Both the position numbers and the translations under genes were made by a program. Of a stretch of DNA of 64,000 nt, positions 10,136 to 18,384 are shown piece after piece. The stretch comes from Sphingopyxis sp. JAI128 (GTDB taxonomy: Bacteria; Pseudomonadota; Alphaproteobacteria; Sphingomonadales; Sphingomonadaceae): NCBI RefSeq assembly GCF_014207235.1, contig NZ_JACHDA010000003.1:1-64000 (forward strand), in the 5' to 3' direction. How positions within the stretch are numbered: position 1 is the first letter of the stretch; the number at the start of each line of letters is the position of its first letter. The notes under the pieces are model-generated. The model had not been told where the DNA came from, searched no databases, and saw only the letters and a program-made list of their open reading frames with translations.

Positions 10136-12358
10136 CTAGTAGCTGAAACCGACCCGGATCCCGTACGTTCGAGGCGCAGCATAGCGATCGAACACCGCCG
10201 GTTCGCCGATCAGCCCGCCCGGGGTCGACAATTTGCCCGTACCGATGCCGTTGGAAACATAAAGTACGTCAAAGATATTGTGGACGAAACCGGCGACATA
10301 CCAGCTATTGCGGTCATAGCGGATCTGCGCGTTGGTCATCCATTGCGGGTCGACCGAATGCACTTTGAATTCAAAAGGCGTCCAATAAGTGCGCGACCGA
10401 TAAGCGGCGTCCAGGTGCAGCGACACTTCGCCGCCCGCCACTTCGTTCGGGACCGTGTAATCCACAGCGATACTGCCGGTTGTTCCCGGCGCGCGCGGCA
10501 ATCGGTTGCCCTTCACGTTGACTAACGCAGGCGCGTTCGGCGAATTACACGGGCCGATCACCGAATCGCAAAGGATCGCCGAACCATATTCGCTGTGGAG
10601 CAGCGACAGGCCGAATGTCAGTCGCAGGTTCGGCGTGGCCGCCAAGCTTCCTTCGGCATCGAAACCCCAGATTTTAGCCGTTCCCGCGTTGGTAACGACG
10701 CGCTGGAGATTGGACAGCGTCTGCGAAACCTGAATGTCCTTGTAGCTGTAGTAGAACCCCGACAAGCTGGTCCGCAGCTTGCGATCGAACAGGCTCGCCT
10801 TGACACCTCCTTCGTAAGACCAGATTTTCTCCGGCTTGAAAGGGTTCAGCGGATTTTGGAGATTAAAGCCTCCGCTTTTGAAGCCGCTGGTCGCGTTTGC
10901 GTAAAGCAGCACATCATCCGCCGGACGAAACTCGACACCGACGCGCGGCGAAAAACTGTCCCAGCTTGCCTTATTGGCTACCCAGGGCACTGCCGGGATG
11001 ATGCGGAGCTGGCGATAGTCGCGCTTTTCATCTGAATAGCGCAGGCCCGCGCTGATCGTGAACCGTGGCGTTACGTCCAAACTAGCATCGATGAACGCCG
11101 AATAGGCGTCGGTTTTTCCGTATCTGTCGTAGGACGAGAGGCTGCCCGCATATTGATATTGAAACTCCCGGGCATCCTCGTGGAAATAATTGAATCCCAC
11201 GATCGCTCGCAACGGCTTCGACGTGTCGGTCGCCAGATAAGTCTCATGATAATAGGAAGTCGAGGTAGTGACGTCAGCCAGATAGGACCCCTGATAAGGA
11301 CGGCCGTTCACGATTCCAGGAGGCAAGGCGACCTGGTCGAGATCGAGAGAAGTCGGGCCGGAATCGAAATGGCGGCGGCTGGTCACCGACTTGACCGTAC
11401 CGAGGCCCGTGTCCCACCGAAGATGGAGCGACTGGCCGTCATTCTCGATGGGTTGCGATGCTCCGACGTCGCCCATCACCTTGCGCGGGTCATCGACATA
11501 TTGATCCACCGGCGAGATCAGATACCACCATGATTTGGGGTTGCGGATTTTCAGATAGTCGGTGTTGTTCGAATTGCTGTAGTCGGCGCGAAGGATCGCC
11601 TCGAAATCGGGCGTAACCTTCCAACGCAACGCCGCGCGGGCACCCGTCGAACTCTGGCCCTGCATACGCTGGCCAAGATAGACATTCTCATTATAGCCTT
11701 TGTGATAGGCCGACTGGACCGAGACGCGAAGCGCCAAGGTGTCGTCGATCAAGGGCGCGTTTATTGATGCGCGCGCGGTGAAGGCATTGAAATTGCCGAA
11801 CGAGATGTCGCCCTTGCCGCTTGGCGTGAAGCTCGGGTCCGACGAAATGATGTTGATCGCACCGCCAGTCGCGTTGCGGCCGTAAAGCGTCGCCTGCGGA
11901 CCCTTGAGCACTTCGACACGATCAACGTCGTTGAACTCCTGGAATACCTGGATGCTGTTCGGAATATAGACCCCGTCAACATAGGTCGCGACGCTGTTCC
12001 CGGCGGAGATGCCCTGCAGATTGTTGCCGACGCCCCGGATGTAGATCTGCGCTTGCTGGCCCGCATCCTTGGCAATCATCAGGCCGGGCACCTGATATTG
12101 CAAACCGCCGCTGTCGGTGATGCCCGATTTTTCCATCTGAGCTGATGACAAGGCCGCAATTGCGGCCGGGACATCTTGAAGCGAGGTTTCTCGGCGCATT
12201 GCGGTCACGACGATATCGCCCCCGCTGTCTCGGCCCTCCGAGTCGGCGGCCGGATCGTTCGTATGGGAGGTGGAGTCCGTCGATTGAGCCTGCGCAGTAC
12301 CGGCCATCATCAGCATCGCGCCTGCGATCGCAAGCGTGGAAACCTCTTTTCGCAACAT
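10136..12358 (-). CDS. TonB-dependent outer-membrane receptor
   Basis: This 740-residue receptor starts at ATG 12358 after a G-rich run. The signal peptide is MLRKEVSTLAIAGAMLMMAG ending in AQAQ. A TonB-box-like DIVVTA segment follows, then a plug domain (SGGLQYQVPGL, IYIRGVGNN, VEVLKGPQATLYGRNATGG) and a C-terminal barrel ending in an aromatic residue (VGFSY). It is the catechol/iron-complex-like type that sphingomonads often use for organic substrates as well as siderophores. It heads the operon with an MFS and two SDRs, so an organic substrate is more likely than iron; this is inference. Confidence 0.95.
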   Translation of the reverse strand: MLRKEVSTLAIAGAMLMMAGTAQAQSTDSTSHTNDPAADSEGRDSGGDIVVTAMRRETSLQDVPAAIAALSSAQMEKSGITDSGGLQYQVPGLMIAKDAGQQAQIYIRGVGNNLQGISAGNSVATYVDGVYIPNSIQVFQEFNDVDRVEVLKGPQATLYGRNATGGAINIISSDPSFTPSGKGDISFGNFNAFTARASINAPLIDDTLALRVSVQSAYHKGYNENVYLGQRMQGQSSTGARAALRWKVTPDFEAILRADYSNSNNTDYLKIRNPKSWWYLISPVDQYVDDPRKVMGDVGASQPIENDGQSLHLRWDTGLGTVKSVTSRRHFDSGPTSLDLDQVALPPGIVNGRPYQGSYLADVTTSTSYYHETYLATDTSKPLRAIVGFNYFHEDAREFQYQYAGSLSSYDRYGKTDAYSAFIDASLDVTPRFTISAGLRYSDEKRDYRQLRIIPAVPWVANKASWDSFSPRVGVEFRPADDVLLYANATSGFKSGGFNLQNPLNPFKPEKIWSYEGGVKASLFDRKLRTSLSGFYYSYKDIQVSQTLSNLQRVVTNAGTAKIWGFDAEGSLAATPNLRLTFGLSLLHSEYGSAILCDSVIGPCNSPNAPALVNVKGNRLPRAPGTTGSIAVDYTVPNEVAGGEVSLHLDAAYRSRTYWTPFEFKVHSVDPQWMTNAQIRYDRNSWYVAGFVHNIFDVLYVSNGIGTGKLSTPGGLIGEPAVFDRYAAPRTYGIRVGFSY

Positions 12359-12403
12359 ATGCCCCCCCCAACGCCATAGACTGGCTGTTCGTTGATAATA
12401 GTT

Positions 12404-12433
12404 AGTATTCGAAGTATTTTTTCGCTTTGTCAA
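12404..12433 (-). promoter_or_regulatory. Predicted sigma70-type promoter for the TonB receptor operon
   Basis: A consensus -35 TTGACA lies at 12428-12433 and a -10-like AATACT at 12404-12409 with an 18-bp spacer, all on the minus strand. It sits in a markedly AT-rich patch about 45-75 bp before the receptor start. Confidence 0.5.
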
Positions 12434-12853
12434 GATGGCGATATGGATTTTCTATCTTATTGATATTTATAGCTAAATTATTTCCTCCGCAAAAACCCTG
12501 CTCGTGGAACATGCATATGCGGGAGGCTCCGAATGTGATCTATTGATGCACCGTGAGGCGCCATTTGATGTCCGCGTGGATGGAGCGGCCGCAAGAGAAC
12601 CAAGAGCCTTAGGTCAGGACCCTAGCCTACGACCGAGCCACATGTACCGGACGAGCCGCGCGGCTCCCGCTCGGACTGGCTGTTTGAAAGCGAAATATGG
12701 CTGCGCGGTCAGAGCGGCCGATATCAGACGAAAATGATCTAGGATCAGATATTTGAGCGCGGCAACCTCTGATCTCGTTATTGAGGAGGTCAAACAGCTT
12801 CCCCGGCTAATACAATTTGGCAAGCCTCGCGATCAACGATAGAGCCGGACCAT
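12434..12853. other. Divergent intergenic region
   Basis: This gap lies between the receptor operon and the RsbQ-like gene. The left third is AT-rich and carries the minus-strand promoter. I see no gene in the rest: overlapping short frames lack ribosome binding sites. A plus-strand promoter for the hydrolase/kinase pair should lie here, but I cannot place it with confidence. Confidence 0.5.
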
Positions 12854-13663
12854 ATGGAAAAACAGGATGTCTTAGTCCGCAACAATGTGACGCTGCATGG
12901 CAAGGGGAGCCGAGCGCTTGTCTTTGCCCACGGTTTCGGATGCGACAAGCATATGTGGACCGATGTCTCCACCCAGTTCGAGGAAGATTATCGTACCATA
13001 TTGTTCGACCATGTCGGGGCGGGTGAATCCGATCTCACGGCCTACGACTCCCGAAAATACGCCTCGCTGGCTGGCTATGCACAGGATCTTGTCGAAATTG
13101 GCGAAGCGCTGGACCTAAGCGACGCCGTGATAGTCGGGCACTCGGTCAGTTCCATGATCGGCGCCCTAGCAGCGATCGCCCGTCCGCAAATGTTCAGCGA
13201 GCTTGTCATGGTCGGACCTTCGCCGCGATACATCGACGATGGGGATTACACTGGAGGATTTACACGCGAGCAGATTGACGAGCTTCTGATTTTTCTCGAG
13301 GAAAATCATCTTGGCTGGTCTGCCGCTCTTGCCCCCCAGATTATGGGGAATGCTGACAGGCCCGAGCTGGGCGATCGGCTCACAAAGTCCTTTTGCGCGA
13401 CCGACCCCGAGATCGCTCGCGAGTTTGCCGGGGTCACATTCTATTCCGACAATCGCGAAGACCTTCCCAAAATCCCTGTAAGAACCCTGGTTCTGCAATG
13501 CCAACAGGACATCATCGCACCCGAGGCGGTGGGCGAATATGTGCACGCCAAAGTCCCCCACAGCGAATATATCTTGCTCGATGCGACCGGCCATTGCCCG
13601 AACCTCAGCGCCCCCGAAGAAGTAACGAGAGCGATACGTGACTTCCTCGCCCCTTCCCGCTGA
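12854..13663 (+). CDS. RsbQ-like alpha/beta hydrolase
   Basis: This 269-residue hydrolase closely follows the RsbQ/D14/KAI2 family. Recognisable blocks are FAHGFGCDKHMW, ILFDHVGAGESDL, VIVGHSVSSMIG, VMVGPSPRYIDD, LQCQQDIIAP and ATGHCPN. The triad is Ser97, Asp219 and His247. In Bacillus subtilis, RsbQ works with the PAS domain of the phosphatase RsbP to turn on the stress sigma factor, probably by supplying or processing a small hydrophobic ligand. Plant relatives are strigolactone and karrikin receptors. Here the 3' end overlaps a PAS histidine kinase by 26 bp, so the partnership is probably conserved with a kinase in place of the phosphatase. The ribosome binding site is weak. Confidence 0.9.
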   Translation: MEKQDVLVRNNVTLHGKGSRALVFAHGFGCDKHMWTDVSTQFEEDYRTILFDHVGAGESDLTAYDSRKYASLAGYAQDLVEIGEALDLSDAVIVGHSVSSMIGALAAIARPQMFSELVMVGPSPRYIDDGDYTGGFTREQIDELLIFLEENHLGWSAALAPQIMGNADRPELGDRLTKSFCATDPEIAREFAGVTFYSDNREDLPKIPVRTLVLQCQQDIIAPEAVGEYVHAKVPHSEYILLDATGHCPNLSAPEEVTRAIRDFLAPSR

Positions 13664-14780
13664 AGATTTACTGGACCTCTACGACGCGGCCCCGTGTGGA
13701 TATGTTTCCATCACGCCGCGCGCGTGCATTGCCAAGATCAATCGGACGCTGGCGGACTGGGTGCTGCGCTCGCCCGACGAGCTTGTGGGCGAATCCATAC
13801 ATGACATCCTTTCCTTTGGCGGCAAGATTGCTTTCGAGACCCATCTCGCCCCCATGCTGCGACTTCAGAATGAGGTGCACGAAATTGCCCTCGACCTTCA
13901 GAACGCGCACGGAGAGAAGATTCCGGTTATCGGCAATGCACGAGAAAAGCGTGGTCCGAGCGGCGAGCACCTGTTCACGCGGCTGACCTTGTTCAAGGCA
14001 GTCGAGCGCAGGACGTTCGAGCGCTCGTTGATCGAGGCAAAGATAAGGGCTGAAGAGCGATTCAAGACCGAGCATGACCAGCTCGAATTGCGGGACCAGT
14101 TCATCGCAGTGCTCGGACATGACCTGCGCAATCCGCTGGCGGCGGTCGGAGCGGGCATTCGGCTGCTCGGTAAACAGCCGCCCGCCGAAAGACGCGAGTT
14201 GATCCTCAACGAAATGCAGGCGAGCATTTCGAGGGCCAACGACTTGATCGACGATGTACTGGACTTTGCGATGGGCAGGCTGGGGACGGGTATTCAACTC
14301 GATTACCCTGATCAGCCAAAGCTGGAAGCGATGCTGCGTCAGGTTCTCCACGAAATTCAGACAATTGCACCCGCGCACAAGATTGTCTGCGCTCTCGACG
14401 ATCTCGACGAGGTGGAATGTGATCCCGACCGGATAGGTCAGCTGGCTTCGAATCTGCTGTCCAACGCCGTCAAATATGGAGATCGCGAAAGGCCGATCAA
14501 ACTCGAATCCCGAATTGAAGGCGAGCTTTTACAGCTGTCCGTCGCCAATCATGGCAACCCCATCCCCGAGCACATGCACATAAAGCTGTTTCAGCCCTTC
14601 GAGAGGGGGCTGGTCACGGGCGGAGCGAAGGGCTTGGGCCTCGGGCTCTTCATCGTCAATGAAATTGCCATAGCGCACGGCGGCAAGATGAGTGTGTCGT
14701 CCAGCGACGAGGAAACGCGATTCACTCTCACAATGCCGGTCAAAAAACCGGACGCAGCCTGCTCCATGGCAGTAAACTGA
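13638..14780 (+). CDS. PAS-domain sensor histidine kinase paired with the RsbQ-like hydrolase
   Basis: This 380-residue soluble kinase has no transmembrane segment. An N-terminal PAS domain (about 8-125) contains APCGYVSITP, INRTLADWVL and FETHLAPMLRLQNEV, the style of PAS found in RsbP-like proteins. A coiled linker follows. The HisKA H-box VLGHDLRNPLAAV gives phospho-acceptor His161, then an N-box NLLSNAVKYG (272-281) and a glycine loop GLGLGLFIV. The start is GTG at 13638, 26 bp inside the hydrolase gene. No response regulator is adjacent, so the output is an orphan partner elsewhere. The kinase probably senses the hydrolase or its product. Confidence 0.9.
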   Translation: MTSSPLPAEDLLDLYDAAPCGYVSITPRACIAKINRTLADWVLRSPDELVGESIHDILSFGGKIAFETHLAPMLRLQNEVHEIALDLQNAHGEKIPVIGNAREKRGPSGEHLFTRLTLFKAVERRTFERSLIEAKIRAEERFKTEHDQLELRDQFIAVLGHDLRNPLAAVGAGIRLLGKQPPAERRELILNEMQASISRANDLIDDVLDFAMGRLGTGIQLDYPDQPKLEAMLRQVLHEIQTIAPAHKIVCALDDLDEVECDPDRIGQLASNLLSNAVKYGDRERPIKLESRIEGELLQLSVANHGNPIPEHMHIKLFQPFERGLVTGGAKGLGLGLFIVNEIAIAHGGKMSVSSSDEETRFTLTMPVKKPDAACSMAVN

Positions 14781-15238
14781 CCATCAGCGGCCGGTGCGCA
14801 AGCCGGCCTCGCATTTATCGTCGTGCTGATGATAGGCTCCTGCGAGTGACGCGCCCGATTGAACAGCTCTGGATCGTCCGTTCGTCCAATCGAAATTATT
14901 GCCGATATTTGGTGCCTGCGCGCGCAAAGTCGCGAGTGCGCCGAACGTGAATCGGGCGCGACCGTCGGCCGAGACGATCGCGCGTGCGCGAATGACGAGC
15001 TTGCCGATGATGTTCGCGACCCTTTGGACGAGAAGGCCGCTCTTTATCCTCGCAAGAACTTCAAATGGCCAATTCCAGCGAGCTATAACAATGGTATGCC
15101 GGGGAAAGCGGGACCCCAATGCAGGATCAAGCCTGCGCGGGTCCCGGGGCCCCGCTTTCGCGGGGATAACGGAGCAGGGGGAACGGAAGCAACCGCCCAA
15201 AAATTGACAGCGCACGCCCGACCCGACAGAGCGCGGCC
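14781..15238. other. Intergenic region with a palindromic repeat, no gene
   Basis: This 458-bp gap holds no convincing gene; open frames on both strands are low quality and overlap. The distal part (15095-15172) is a dispersed palindromic repeat listed separately. Nothing else is recognised. Confidence 0.5.
15095..15172. repeat. Palindromic intergenic repeat (CCCGCTTTCGCGGGG type)
   Basis: The element begins ATGCCGGGGAAAGCGGG and ends CCCCGCTTTCGCGGGGATAA, so its ends are inverted copies, with a central GATCAAG. This is the sphingomonad/caulobacter style of repeat that encodes a VIPAKAG-like string when translated. A solitary half-type hairpin occurs at 41468-41485. Confidence 0.75.
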
Positions 15239-15724
15239 ATGACTCTCAAGATCCCCCCCGCCGCGCCCGCCGACCTGCCGTCGATCGCACAGTTCATCCG
15301 CGACCTCGCCGACTATGAAAAGCTGTCGCACGAGGTTCGTTTCGACGAGGCGAAGCTCGCCGCCAATCTGTTCGGCCCGCGCCCCTATGCCGAAGTCGTG
15401 ATCGGCGAGATCGACGGGAACCCGCAGGGGTTCGCGCTCTTCTTCCACAATTTCTCGACCTTCGAGGGACGCCCCGGCATCTATCTCGAAGATCTGTTCG
15501 TGCGCCCCGAAGCGCGCGGGTCGGGGCTGGGCAAGGCGTTGCTCTCGCATCTCGCCAGGCTTTGCGTGGAACGTGACTGCGCCCGCCTCGAATGGTCGGT
15601 GCTCGACTGGAACACGCCCTCGATCGGTTTCTACCGGAGCCTCGGTGCCAGGTTGATGGACGAATGGACGGTGATGCGGGTGGACGGCGAGGCGCTCGCC
15701 AGCCTCGCCGACTCAGCCGCCTGA
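15239..15724 (+). CDS. GNAT family N-acetyltransferase (diamine acetyltransferase-like)
   Basis: This 161-residue GNAT has the acetyl-CoA loop VRPEARGSGLGKALL and the preceding YLEDLFV strand. A C-terminal WSVLDWNTPSIGFYRSLGA segment is typical of the spermidine/spermine (SSAT-like) branch, as is the N-terminal LADYEKLSHEV. The family transfers an acetyl group to a primary amine. The gene ends 12 bp inside the convergent S41 peptidase gene. Confidence 0.88.
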   Translation: MTLKIPPAAPADLPSIAQFIRDLADYEKLSHEVRFDEAKLAANLFGPRPYAEVVIGEIDGNPQGFALFFHNFSTFEGRPGIYLEDLFVRPEARGSGLGKALLSHLARLCVERDCARLEWSVLDWNTPSIGFYRSLGARLMDEWTVMRVDGEALASLADSAA

Positions 15725-16834
15725 AGCCTTCGCCCCGCGCGGCTTGCGCCGTTCCATCGGCCAGCTCGGCATATGTGCATCCGACAGCGTCTTCGCCTCG
15801 GCGGGCGCGACGCCGAGTTCGGTGAGCGCGCGCACCAGCGCGTCGGCCGGCGCCACCGCGATGTCGGGCAGGACCCCCTCGCCCTCCCAATCCTTGCCCG
15901 TCACCGGGTCATAGGTGCGCCCGACCGGAATGAAGGCGCCATAGCCCCCGCCCAGATCCTCGCCGCGCCCGAAATGGTTGGCGCCCGCCGTCGGCGCACC
16001 GATCAGCGTGCCGCGTCCCGTATGCTTCATCGCGAGCGCGAAATGCTCGGCCGCCGACGCGCTCGCGCCCGATGTCAGCACATAGACCTTGGCATCGCGC
16101 AGCCGTTTGTCGGCGTTCGGCGTCGCCCAATGCTCGCGCGCGACCATGCCCGCGTCGCCCTTGACCATCCGCATCGAGGCGATACCCGCAATCGGCGATC
16201 CGCCCTCGGCATCGACCGACGCCCGCGTCGCCATCGTGACGAGCCGCGTTTCCTTGCCGAACAACCAGGGAAAGATGACGTCCATCTGGTCGAGCCCGCC
16301 GCCATTGTGTGTGCGGATGTCGAAGATGATCGCGTTGGCATCGGCGTGGTCGGCCATGAATTTCGCCGCCTGTGCCGTCACTGCGTCGTCCATCGGAAAG
16401 ACGTTGAAGCGCACGAAGGCGATTCCCGGCGCGATCCATCCCGCCTGCTCGACCGGCACCTTGGGCGGGCGGCGTACCGGCGCGGCGGCGCCGGGTGTGA
16501 GCGCCGCCGCGTCCGCCGCCGCTTCGGGAACGCGCAGCCGCAAATGCCCGTCGGGCGACACCGCATTTACGTCGCTGTCGATCGCGGTGCCGAGTGCCTC
16601 GCCCGAGAGCCCCCTGTAGCGGCCCGCAACGATCGCGGCGCGGATCGCATCGGCATAGCGCTTGCCCGTTTCGGGATAGAGATAGTCGCGCTCGAGCAAC
16701 GCGGCATATTTATCGGCAATCGCGTCGGCACCCGCCTCTTCGGCCGCGAGCGCGGGCGGCGGCGCGAGCAAGGAGGCCGCGGCCATTCCGGCGGCGAGCA
16801 ACAAGGCGGGCAAAATATGCGATGAACGAATCAT
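15713..16834 (-). CDS. S41 family (C-terminal processing type) secreted peptidase
   Basis: The start is ATG 16834 (MIRSSHILPALLLAAG) with GGAG seven bases upstream, giving 373 residues with a signal peptide ending ALAAE. The S41 core includes the strand NAIIFDIRTHNGGGLDQM and the nucleophile block VYVLTSGASASAAEHFALA, with the serine just before the AAE motif. A PDZ domain is not obvious, as in the short tricorn/interphotoreceptor-like S41 members. It probably acts in the periplasm. Its promoter carries a perfect palindrome (separate entry), so it may be repressor-controlled. The small membrane protein gene upstream is on the same strand. Confidence 0.88.
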   Translation of the reverse strand: MIRSSHILPALLLAAGMAAASLLAPPPALAAEEAGADAIADKYAALLERDYLYPETGKRYADAIRAAIVAGRYRGLSGEALGTAIDSDVNAVSPDGHLRLRVPEAAADAAALTPGAAAPVRRPPKVPVEQAGWIAPGIAFVRFNVFPMDDAVTAQAAKFMADHADANAIIFDIRTHNGGGLDQMDVIFPWLFGKETRLVTMATRASVDAEGGSPIAGIASMRMVKGDAGMVAREHWATPNADKRLRDAKVYVLTSGASASAAEHFALAMKHTGRGTLIGAPTAGANHFGRGEDLGGGYGAFIPVGRTYDPVTGKDWEGEGVLPDIAVAPADALVRALTELGVAPAEAKTLSDAHMPSWPMERRKPRGAKASGG

Positions 16835-16866
16835 TCCAGTCTCCAATCCAGCTCCCGGCGGATCGA

Positions 16867-16907
16867 AGTGTATCACTTCAGCAATACAGATCAACTACAT
16901 ATGTAGT
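16867..16907 (-). promoter_or_regulatory. Promoter with operator-like palindrome upstream of the S41 peptidase
   Basis: A perfect 14-bp palindrome ACTACATATGTAGT lies at 16894-16907. It abuts a -35-like TTGATC (16889-16894), followed after 16 bp by a -10-like TACACT (16867-16872), all reading toward the peptidase. TACA/TGTA half-sites recall the operators of BlaI/MecI-type repressors. No such regulator gene is in the window. Confidence 0.55.
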
Positions 16908-16913
16908 CGAAAA

Positions 16914-17111
16914 TCACGTCTTGCGCGCAAACCAGACCAGCACCGCCCCGACCACCATCGTCACGACGCCGTTGCGCGTCCATACCGTGTCGCCCAGCAT
17001 GAAGCTGCTCGCCGGCCAGCGCACGATATCGAGCCCCTGCAACGCCCATAGCCCTCCGACGAGGATCATCGCCACGCCGACGATCGCCATTATGCCTTTC
17101 AACGCACCCAT
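16914..17111 (-). CDS. Small two-helix membrane protein
   Basis: This 65-residue protein has two hydrophobic segments: IMAIVGVAMILVGGLWALQG and VVTMVVGAVLVWFA, joined by a loop containing SSFMLGDTVWTRNG. It ends in a basic ARKT. A GGAGAGCGGG ribosome site precedes the ATG, which overlaps the end of the acyltransferase gene by 13 bp, so the two are probably co-translated. Similar tiny proteins are common in sphingomonads; function unknown. Confidence 0.8.
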   Translation of the reverse strand: MGALKGIMAIVGVAMILVGGLWALQGLDIVRWPASSFMLGDTVWTRNGVVTMVVGAVLVWFARKT

Positions 17112-18268
17112 TCCCGCTCTCCCCTATTGCGCTGCAATCCAATCAGCGGCCGCAGCCAGCCGATGCTGCGCCCCATCGCATAGAAAAGCCAGCATCCGGT
17201 CGCCGTCGCCGCAATCAGGATCAGGAAAGACGGCAGCGCCGCGATCTCCGCACGCAACAGCCACCAGCCTATGACGACGATGATCGTCTGGTGGACGATG
17301 TAAAAGGGGAAGACCGCCTCGGCGAGCATCGCGCGCTTCGGATGATCGCGGTTCCAGTAGCGGTCGGCGATCCCGACGAGCGCGACGATAGTCGTCCAGC
17401 CCTGCGCCTGATGCGCGATGTCGAAGGCCGCCCGGCCCCATTCGGTCGGCTGCGCACCGCTGAGCCACTGGCACAATATCGCCCCGACGACCGCGAAGGC
17501 GGCGACCGACACCACCAGCGCGGCGCGCCACCAACGCGCCACCGCGTCGAACATCGCCGGCCTGACGCGGAGCAACCAGCCGATGAAAAAGGGCATCAGA
17601 TAGTGGAGGTGCGACGGCCCGTCGTCGAACAGCGCGTGTGTTTCGTCATGGTCCGGAAACAGCGCGAGCAGGAGTAGCCACCAGAGGAGCGGCAGGGCGA
17701 GCAGCCGCCAGCCGCCGAGCAACCGCGCGACGCCGTCGGCGATCTGCGCGCGCGCCATCGCCGGCACCCACGCGAGGATCGCCCCCGCGATCATGGTATA
17801 AATCCATAGATAGACGACGAACCACAAATGCTGCCAGGTCGGCAGCACGATGCCATCCAATGTACCGAAGCGGAAATAGTCGCCGACCCAGAAGGTCCCA
17901 AGGCTCTTCGCATAGCCATGCTGCGTGACCAGCTCGATCCATGGCTGCGGCGGGATCACAACAAGAATGCCGAAAGCGAGGGGGATCAGCAGCCGCGCGC
18001 TACGCGAGCGGATAAAGGCTCCGCTCGCGCCGAGTTTCGCAAACAGCGCCGCGCTCGCATAACCCGAGACGAGGAACAGCAAGGGCAGTCGCCAGCCGTT
18101 CGTCGCGAGCATCGGCAGTTGCACCCAATCGATCGGCTGCGCAATCTTCACGTGCCAGCCCCACGGCACGAAATACATGCCGATATGGTAGAGGATCAAC
18201 AGCGCGAAGGCGCCGATCCTGAGCCAATCCATGCCGAGATGGCGTGCGGTAGTCGTGCCTGTGCTCAT
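17099..18268 (-). CDS. Acyltransferase family 3 membrane protein
   Basis: I start this at ATG 18268 (MSTGTTTARHLGMDWLR), giving 389 residues; the open frame upstream of that point reads through an intergenic repeat and is not protein-like. About ten membrane helices are visible. The opening DWLRIGAFALLILYHIGMY, the LLFLVSGY block and HLWFVVYLW match acyltransferase family 3 (OpgC/OafA type). These proteins transfer acyl groups to extracytoplasmic glycans or other acceptors. The acceptor is unknown. It probably forms a transcription unit with the small membrane protein downstream. Confidence 0.85.
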   Translation of the reverse strand: MSTGTTTARHLGMDWLRIGAFALLILYHIGMYFVPWGWHVKIAQPIDWVQLPMLATNGWRLPLLFLVSGYASAALFAKLGASGAFIRSRSARLLIPLAFGILVVIPPQPWIELVTQHGYAKSLGTFWVGDYFRFGTLDGIVLPTWQHLWFVVYLWIYTMIAGAILAWVPAMARAQIADGVARLLGGWRLLALPLLWWLLLLALFPDHDETHALFDDGPSHLHYLMPFFIGWLLRVRPAMFDAVARWWRAALVVSVAAFAVVGAILCQWLSGAQPTEWGRAAFDIAHQAQGWTTIVALVGIADRYWNRDHPKRAMLAEAVFPFYIVHQTIIVVIGWWLLRAEIAALPSFLILIAATATGCWLFYAMGRSIGWLRPLIGLQRNRGEREWVR

Positions 18269-18277
18269 CCCGCCCCC

Positions 18278-18375
18278 TCGTCGTCCGGGACTTGATCCGG
18301 CATCCATACACCATCGCCCAAATGGATCCCGGATCAAGCTTGTCCTGAGCCAGTCGACGGGTCCGGGATGACGAC
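18278..18375. repeat. Palindromic intergenic repeat (GGACTTGATCCGG type)
   Basis: The ends are imperfect inverted copies (CGTCGTCCGGGA and TCCGGGATGACGAC), with an inner GATCCGG/GGATCAAG pair. It shares this organisation with 53063-53135. It fills the gap between the carboxylase and acyltransferase genes. Confidence 0.75.
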
Positions 18376-18384
18376 GGGGGTGGA

